This document shows, in pieces, positions 57,800-64,000 of a stretch of 64,000 bases of DNA. Under the pieces are notes generated by a model that made no database searches, was not told where the DNA came from, and worked only from the letters and a program-made list of their open reading frames with translations. The position numbers and the translations under genes were made by a program. Where the stretch lies: contig CM045763.1 of NCBI GenBank assembly GCA_025200525.1, positions 62,631,018-62,695,017 on the forward strand, given 5' to 3'. This stretch comes from Camellia lanceoleosa. Lineage: Eukaryota > Streptophyta > Magnoliopsida > Ericales > Theaceae. How positions within the stretch are numbered: position 1 is the first letter of the stretch; each line of letters begins with the position of its first letter.

Positions 57800-59065
57800 C
57801 TAAATGCTCACCATGGCATGAAATGCCTTAAAAGCTGTACAGACTTCATTTTTTTTCCGAAGCAAAGACACCCAAGTCATTCGAGTGCATTCATCAATAA
57901 ATGTAACAAAATAACGAGCTTTAGACACAGAAGGGATCTTTGCGGGACCCCAAACATCAGAATAAATGACTACAAAAGGTTCGAAACTTTTATTTAAACT
58001 TGGTAAATAAGGGATACGGTGGCTCTTAGCCAATTCAAAAATGTCACAACGGAAATCCAAATTATTCAAAGCTGAAAACAGATGTGGTTGCAATTTGCGA
58101 AGATAACCAAAGGAAAGATGTCCAAGTCTCCGGTGCCATAACCAGATAAGGGTTGTAGCTTTGTCTTGGCTGCTAGTGTGATTGGCCTGACTTATTTTTG
58201 GTCCTCCATTTTCCAATTCCAAGTAGTAGAGTTTGCCCCGTCTAACACCATAACCAAGAATCTTCTGCGTTAGAATGTCCTGAAAAACACAAAATGAGGG
58301 CCAAAAAGTGACAGTGCAAGCAAGAATAGAGGTAATTTGGCTAACAGACAAAAGATTATATTCAAGGGATGGAACTACAAGGACAGTATCTAAAGTGAGA
58401 GTTTTGGATAGATGGATAGAGCCCTCTCCAGTAATGGGAGATGTACTACCATTAGCCGTGGAGATAACAGATTGAGGAGAAGGAAAAATAGATTGTAATT
58501 GACTGGAGTCCCTAGTCATATGATCAGATGCACTTGTATCAATAATCCAAGTATTATTCTTAGAAATTGCAGAGAACACAGAGGCCTTACCACTAATACC
58601 TGAGTGGGTAATGTTTGCTGTAGGTTGCAATGGCTCTGCCTCCGTAGATGTCACCATTGCCTTTCCGCCGAGCTTCTTGCGCAGTTTCTTGGTGAAATCC
58701 CACCACTCCGGATAGCCAATAAGTTCATAGCATCGTTGTTTCGAATGACCGGTTTCACCACAATGAGTACACATCAGGCCGCCAGACTTTCCAGTGGACT
58801 GATTGCTTCGATTTCTCGACAAGCCAAAAGATGGTCCTGGGCGAGTATGGTTGGTCAGCAGTGCTGAGTTCTCAGAGATTTGATGAGAGCCGCTCATGGC
58901 CTGTCTCTGTTGGTATTCTCTCCGAACATATGCATACGTGCTCTCCAAAGCAAGTTTTCGGTCTTTTTCAGAACGCCGCCACGAACTCGTCAAATTCGAA
59001 TCGAGTCCACTCAAAAAATATGGACCCAAGCCTAGCCATCGCGAATGCAACTGGCCACCCTTCAA
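57800..59065 (-). pseudogene. Copia gag zinc knuckle, protease and integrase N-part
   Basis: Contains the knuckle CTHCGETGHSKQRCYELIGYP (58770-58710), then a protease-like block WIIDTSASDHMTRD (58540), DTSA instead of the usual DSGA. After this comes the GAG-pre-integrase LWHRRLGHLSFGYL and the integrase core start VIYSDVWGPAKIPS and YFVTFIDECTRMTWV. The frame ends at 57800 (HAMVSI-stop) within integrase, next to a run of eight T (57787-57795), a likely slippage or indel site. Confidence 0.82.
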
Positions 59066-59568
59066 TCGCTTCCTTCCTGAGAGATAGTCCTATGATCAAT
59101 TTCCTGGAAAATAGCAAGGAGTTCATTGTAGTCTGTAGATAAGGGTCGACCATTTTGTGAGGTGGAGAATGATCTCTGGTTCAATTCAAAAAAACAAGTT
59201 TCGTCTGATCCATCATAGAAGGTTTTCGATACAGCCTCCCATATTGCCTGGGCAGTAGGAAGACGAATAAATTGCTGCATCAGCGACAGGCTCATTGAGT
59301 CAATAAGCCAACTTTTTACTTTGTGATTTTCGGTAATCCATGTTTCCAGATTGGAATCGCCGGGCGCCGATTTTCTTGCTTCGCCAGTGAGATATCCAAC
59401 CTTGTTACGTGCGCCAATACGCATCTCCATGAGTTGAAACCATAAGGAATAATTTGTTTCATCAAGTGTGATGCTGGTAGGAAACGCAGAATTGTCTTGG
59501 TGGACAATGATTTGCGGTGTTGAGGCTGGTTCAGCTGTTGGGGTTGATACGCCTGGAGTGACATCCAT
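59062..59568 (-). CDS. Copia gag, N-terminal part
   Basis: Starts at 59568 (MDVTPGVSTP). It carries the copia Gag motif series: LDETNYSLWFQLMEMRI, KSWLIDSMSLSLMQQF, AIWEAVSKTFYDGSD and FELNQRSFS. The protein coats element RNA in virus-like particles. The frame ends at 59062, about where a small frameshift passes into the next frame, which continues gag and pol. Confidence 0.82.
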   Translation of the reverse strand: MDVTPGVSTPTAEPASTPQIIVHQDNSAFPTSITLDETNYSLWFQLMEMRIGARNKVGYLTGEARKSAPGDSNLETWITENHKVKSWLIDSMSLSLMQQFIRLPTAQAIWEAVSKTFYDGSDETCFFELNQRSFSTSQNGRPLSTDYNELLAIFQEIDHRTISQEGSD

Positions 59569-59660
59569 TTGGACTCACAACAGATTGATGGTGGTGAGGA
59601 AGAAAACTTAGCAGATGGTTGATTACAGAGTGCTGTAGGATCGGCGATGCTCTGATACCA

Positions 59661-59830
59661 TGTGAAACTATGGTTTCTGTATATTTTATTCCTCAATAGT
59701 AAGACAATATATATAGATACAATGTATGTCCTGTAAATAAGGAAACAAACCTATTCTAAAGGAATCTAAACATATCTAGAATCAATTAATCTATATCTTA
59801 TATACAACTCATGCACATCTCATGCCAACA
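59661..59830 (-). repeat. 5' LTR of the copia element
   Basis: 170 bp. On the minus strand it is followed at once by TGGTATCAGAGC, an initiator tRNA-Met primer-binding site (59649-59660). Confidence 0.93.
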
Positions 59831-60615
59831 CATATTACTTTATAATATTTTGTTTAGTTCTTTGATAAGAGAAATATAGTGAGAGTTAAAGTAATAGAAT
59901 TTGTCAAATTGATGTATCCTTGTTGTCTCTCTCACTTCTTTCTCGCTTTCTTACTCTCTCACGTTTCTTCTCTCTGCTCTCATTCTTTTTTTTGGTGTTG
60001 GCATGTAAGGATGATGTTTAATTTGCATTTGCTTTGTTTTTAGTTTTGGATGTTTTATGAATGTTTGAGCACTTTTAGGTTAATAGGAATCCCTCTCTTT
60101 ATTTATTAATTTACTTTAAGTTTTATTTTCATGCATATTATATTATTAAAATTATAATTTTTTTTTTTTACGAATGTATCCCCGTTGTACCTGTATCATA
60201 CTTTTTCAAATTTTGACATATCGCCATATCCACATCCCCATATCACCATATCCGTATCCGTGCTTCCTAGGCTATCATTGATGACTTAAAAAAGTATATT
60301 TGCTGAAATTTTTATTTAAGAATGGTTTTTTGGCTTTAGCTAAGGTTTTGTGATATTCACTGATGAAGGGGAACAAGTTGAAGCTATTGACCTTGAAGAG
60401 TCTTAGTTTAATAGGAATCTTTCTTTTTTATCAAGTTGTCTTTTGCTTTAGGTTTTATTTTTATGCATACTGCATTACTAAAAGTTGTTTAAATAATATT
60501 TTGTACGAACGTATCCCCGCCATACCCGTATCCTAGTTTTTTAAATTTTGTCGTATCGTCGTATCCGTATCGTATCCGTATCCCGTATCTGTATCTGTGC
60601 TTCCTAGGTCGCAAA

Positions 60616-61451
60616 AGGTGTCCGAATTTATTTATTTATTTATTTATTTGCAGCTGGACACGTAACGGACACGTTTGGATACGTTCGGGACACGTTCAGG
60701 GTGAAATTCATAATTTATGAAACTTCTATGGGGTCAATTTGTAAAAAGCAAAAACAGAACATGGAATCTAATGCTCGTTGATCGACAGAGAGAGCAGAAG
60801 AGAAAGAGAACAGAGAGAACACCTGGTCACTTATGGGTGGTCGTTCGTCGCTCGTCGGTGGTTGTTCGTTGGTGGTCGGTCGTCGGTGGTCTGCTATCTA
60901 AGGTACAACTTCTTCGTCTTCTCCGATCTTCTCTCTCGTCTCTCTCAATCGCTCTCAGTCGCGCTCTCTCTCTCTCAGCTTGTTTCTCTCGCTCTCTCTT
61001 TTCTCGATCTTTGACCTCTTCATTTCTTTTCTTTTATCTAATTTTTTTTTTCTTTTATCTGTCCTTCTCTCTCTTCTATTTTTTTTTTCTTTTTCTGATT
61101 TCATCCATAATAAAAATATTCTTTCATTCATAACAATGCATCAGCAAAATTATCCCACTACATAATGTTGCCTAATACATATACAATGTTTAAATACATA
61201 ATGTTGTTCATAATTCAAAATAATGTAAATCAAAAACAAAAGTTTTCGTCATGATTCTTCCGTTGGTAACAAAAACAAAAATTAATCACAATCTTCACAC
61301 GTCTGCATTCCACAAGAAGCAAACTACTACTGAGGAAATATCTGAAAACAAAAAATAAAAATAATTAATGACAATATAATTATGTGTTAATATTTTAATT
61401 ATAAAAAAAATAAAAAAATAACTACTATATAATTACAAAGATAAGTAAATA
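60616..61451. other. Low-complexity DNA: ATTT, CGGACACG and CT-rich tracts
   Basis: ATTT repeats at about 60628-60650, GGACACG motifs at 60655-60700, and a CT-rich tract at 60930-61090. A 138-codon plus-strand frame (60717-61133) is mostly Ser/Leu/Phe from the CT tract and is not credible as a gene. Confidence 0.5.
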
Positions 61452-63190
61452 ATTTTGGCTAGACAGAAATCCGGCTCTAACTCCCAAACCGAGAACCTGA
61501 TTCGAGCCATGTCTTCTCCCACAAGTCTCTCGTGCCTAGGCGGTTGTGTGTGCCAAGTTTCGTGCTAATCCGACCATGTTTGATGATTTTGGGGCGTCAA
61601 ACACCTCGAATTCAAGTTTCTTAAGGAACTAGTTTGCCTAGAGTGAAATCCGGCTTTAACTCCCAAACCGGGAACCCGATTGGAGTCCCGTCTTCTCCTA
61701 CAAGTTTCTCGTGCCTAGGCGATCGTGTTTGCCAAGTATTGTGCCAAACGGACGCCGTTTGGTATTTTGGGGCGTCAACACCTCGAATTTAAATTTCTTA
61801 AGGAACTAGTTTGCCTAGAGTGAAATCCGGCTCTAACTCCCAAACCGAGAACCCCATTGGAGTCACGTCTTCTCCCACAAGTCTCTCGTGCCTAGGTGGT
61901 CGTGTGTACCAAGTTTCGTGCTAATCCGACCGTGTTTGGTGATTTTGGGGCATCAACACCTCGAATTCAAGTTTCTTCAGGAACTAGTTTCCCTAGAGTG
62001 AAATCTGACTCTAACTCCCAAACCGGGAACCCGATCGGAGCCCCGTCTTCTCCCACAAGTCTCTCATGCCTAGGCGGTCGTGTGTGCCAAGTTTCGTGCT
62101 AATCTGATACCGTTTGGTGATTTTGGGGCGTCAACACCTCGAATTCAAGTTTGTTAAGGAATTAGGTTGCCTAGACCGAAATCTGGCTTTAACTCCCAAA
62201 CCGGGAACCGGATTCGAGCATCGTCTTCTCCCATAAGTCTCTTGTGCCTAGACGGTCGTGTGTGCCAAGTTTCATGCTAATCCGACGCCGTTTGGTGATT
62301 TTGGGACGTTAACACCTCGAATTCTAAGTTTCTTAAGAAACAAATTTGCTTAGAGTGAAATTCAACCCTAACTCCCAAACCGGGAACCCGATTCGAGTCC
62401 TGTCTTCTCCTATAAGTCTCTCGTGCCTAGGTGGTCGTATGTGCCAAGTTTCGTGCCAAACTAACGCCGTTTGATGATTTGGGGGCGTCAACACCTCGAA
62501 TTCAAGTTTCTTACGGAACTAGTTTGCCTATAGTGAAATCTAGCTCTAACTCCTAAATCGGGAACCTAATTGGAGTCCCGTCTTCTCCCACAAGTCTCTC
62601 GTGCCTAGGCAGTCGTGTGTGCCAAGTTTCGTGCCAAACCGACGCCGTTTGGTGATTTTGGAGCATCAACACCTCGAATTCAAGTTTCTTAAGGAATTAG
62701 TTTGCCTAGAGTGAAATCCGGCTCTAACTCCCAAACCGGGAACCCGATTGGAGTCCCGTCTTCTCCCACAAGTTTCTCGTGCCTAGGCGGTTATGTGTGC
62801 CAAGTTTCGTGCCAAACCGATGCCATTAGGTGATTTTGGGGCGTCAACACCTCAAATTCAAGTTTCTTAAGGAACTAATTTGCCTAGAGTGAAATCTGGC
62901 TCTAACTTCCAAATTGGGAACCCGATTGGAGTCCCGTCTTCTCCCACAAGTTTCTCGTGCCTAGGCAGTCGTGTGTGCCAAGTTTCGTGCCAAACTGACC
63001 CCGTTTGCTAATCCGACGCTGTTTGGTAATTTTAGGGCGTTAATACCTCGAATTCTAAGTTTCTTAAGAAACTAATTTGCCTAGAGTGAAATCCGACCCT
63101 AACTCCCAAATCGGAAAACTGATTCGAGTCCCGTCTTCTCCCATAAGTCTCTCGTGCCTAGGCGGTCGTATGTACCAAGTTTCGTGCTAA
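61452..63190. repeat. Satellite-like tandem array, about 178-bp unit, nearly 10 copies
   Basis: The anchor TAACTCCCAAACCGGGAACC recurs with starts of the preceding CCGGCT motif at about 61471, 61650, 61827, 62005, 62183, 62362, 62540, 62718, 62896 and 63092. Spacings are 177-179, with the last 196. Other conserved blocks are GTCTTCTCCCACAAGT, CTCGTGCCTAGGCGGTCGTG and GGGGCGTCAACACCTCGAAT. The long last unit carries a small internal duplication near 63000. Units differ by about 5-15%. Confidence 0.93.
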
Positions 63191-63299
63191 CAATGGAAAA
63201 TCTTTTGTCTTTTTTCTAATTATGGAATTAGCTTCTATCATATTTGGCTGTGTACAGTTAATGTATGGTTATTATTAGCTTAGAATGCAAAGATACATT

Positions 63300-63400
63300 T
63301 TATACTTGATCTTCTGGTGGTAGTGTATATGGAGTCTCATCTCCTGCAACTGTTGGGACATGCATCCCACGTCTCATACGTAAAGCCCAAAAAATATATT
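63300..63400 (-). pseudogene. Possible host exon fragment
   Basis: A minus-strand frame reads WALRMRRGMHVPTVAGDETP then YTLPPEDQ, followed by CAA/GTATAA, which can serve as a splice donor. Composition is protein-like rather than repeat-like. An acceptor CCTACAG exists just upstream (about 63403), but the frame across it needs a small deletion to be invoked. It could belong to the gene whose last exons lie at 52751-53709. I do not recognise the product. Confidence 0.35.
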
Positions 63401-63925
63401 AGCTGTAGGATAGAGGAACCACTGATCTCTAGTCTTAATATATGACAAATCGAAAAAATGAAAATATTTTCACCTTTTCCCCTCAAATGAAGACTTCAAT
63501 TTCAGGACACTATTACTTATCTATTAGGATGCATTTCAATTACTTTTTTTCACTATTTACTTCAAAGTCTATTTGTCTTGACTCTTGACTAAGGTCAAGA
63601 AACAAAATGTCAAAACCTTAGGTAAGAACAATTCATTCAATTGTAATCCATTTTGCAGTACAATACATCTAAAAGCTCAAAAAACAGTTCATCCAAAGAA
63701 TTTAGTTTACTTTTAAATAAAACATAAGGAAACTAGAGTAAATTGATATCTGGCCAGAGAAACCTATAGTAAACTTGTTGAAAGGTGGGCCTGAATTACT
63801 TTTAAAACCATTGTGTGCATACAAGCACATAGATGGTTTAACTTCGGTCTTGATCACCTGAAATATGTAGTGTGATTGATCTGTCATAACAGGTTTGGGT
63901 TTCTATGGATTAACATGAAAAGATG

Positions 63926-64000
63926 GCTTACTTGGAGTGATACAAGAATATTTGAAACAGCTTGTCCATAAGTGTCGTAGAAATGAACAGCAAGCATCTC
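63926..64000 (-). other. Possible coding exon at the window edge
   Basis: The minus-strand frame EMLAVHFYDTYGQAVSNILV ends SLQ/GTAAGC, a good donor. It is too short to identify. A 61-codon minus frame at 63887-63702 may be intronic. Confidence 0.3.

Larger units (their letters stand above)
55052..59830 (-). mobile_element. Ty1/copia LTR retrotransposon, young
   Basis: Two 170-bp LTRs (minus-strand sense TGTTGGCATG...GTTTCACA) are flanked by CATAT (55047-55051 and 59831-59835). LTRs differ at about two positions, so insertion is recent. Internal order on the minus strand: PBS, gag, GAG-pre-integrase, integrase, RT, RNase H, PPT. Length 4.8 kb and short LTRs fit small copia lineages such as Ale/Retrofit; the lineage call is tentative. 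A few frame breaks exist. Confidence 0.93.
54858..60607. mobile_element. TIR element with GGATAC iterations, interrupted by copia
   Basis: Ends CTATGAAGCACGGATAC and, inverted, CTAGGAAGCACAGATAC match at 15 of 17 positions. The flanks GTCGCAGA (54850-54857) and GTCGCAAA (60608-60615) form an 8-bp target duplication with one mismatch, suggesting a hAT-like origin. Without copia it is about 970 bp. The left arm is dense in ATCGGATACT and CGTATCGGATAC. The right arm has the reverse-complement style CGTATCCGTATC clusters near 60180-60255 and 60505-60600. No transposase seen. Confidence 0.65.

Noticed and set aside
60717..61133. 138-codon plus-strand frame
   Set aside because: Dominated by Ser/Leu/Phe encoded by a CT-rich low-complexity tract; no domain and no splice or promoter context.
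61896..62102. 68-codon frame inside the 178-bp satellite
   Set aside because: 178 is not a multiple of 3 and the frame is not kept in neighbouring units.
1..64000. CRISPR arrays, bacterial operons, riboswitches or phage genes
   Set aside because: Introns, LTR elements, MITEs and plant protein families show this is plant nuclear DNA; the short repeats lack spacer structure.

Overview
The window is nuclear DNA of a flowering plant, most likely a eudicot. It is AT-rich and split host genes are buried in nested LTR retrotransposons and MITEs. No intact host gene is present. Host material is (i) a degenerate AKT1-type Shaker potassium-channel gene at 39627-43954 (+), (ii) an extra copy of its first exon at 8987-9133, and (iii) the 3' exons of a multi-pass membrane protein gene at 52751-53709 (-), possibly with upstream exons at 63300-64000.

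Layout. 1-2605: 5' part of a minus-strand Ty3/gypsy element (LTR, decayed gag, start of protease). 3861-9133 and 9134-39758: two tandem copies of one ancestral block that held an AT-rich upstream region, the channel promoter region and channel exon 1. Copy B is interrupted at 12612-37564 by a giant Tat-lineage Ty3/gypsy element. Target duplication ATATA flanks it, and copy A preserves the empty site. The Tat element carries gag-pol on the plus strand and two genes on the minus strand between pol and the 3' LTR. One antisense gene has two predicted introns and encodes a protein resembling plant mobile domain (PMD) proteins. It is split by a younger Del/Tekay-type chromovirus at 23677-33154 with target duplication ATCAG. 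37565-39626: rest of the duplicated upstream region, with a Mutator-like MITE and a Tourist-like MITE. 39627-43954: channel pseudogene, ended by another MITE.

45172-52355: a second, internally deleted Tat element. It keeps gag start, aRNH, integrase, a 57-bp tandem array and a decayed antisense ORF. 52356-53709: host membrane-protein exons. 54858-60607: a TIR element with 8-bp flanking repeats, itself hit by a young minus-strand Ty1/copia element (55052-59830, target duplication CATAT). 61452-63190: an array of about 178-bp satellite-like repeats. 63200-64000: possible host exons on the minus strand.

History inferred from nesting: tandem duplication first, then the Tat insertion and MITEs in each copy separately, then Tekay into Tat. 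The copia element looks youngest, with about 2 differences between its two 170-bp LTRs. Most stops in the Tat gag-pol fit CAG/CAA to TAG/TAA or TGG to TAG, as expected from deamination of methylated cytosines. No rRNA, tRNA or CRISPR feature was recognised.
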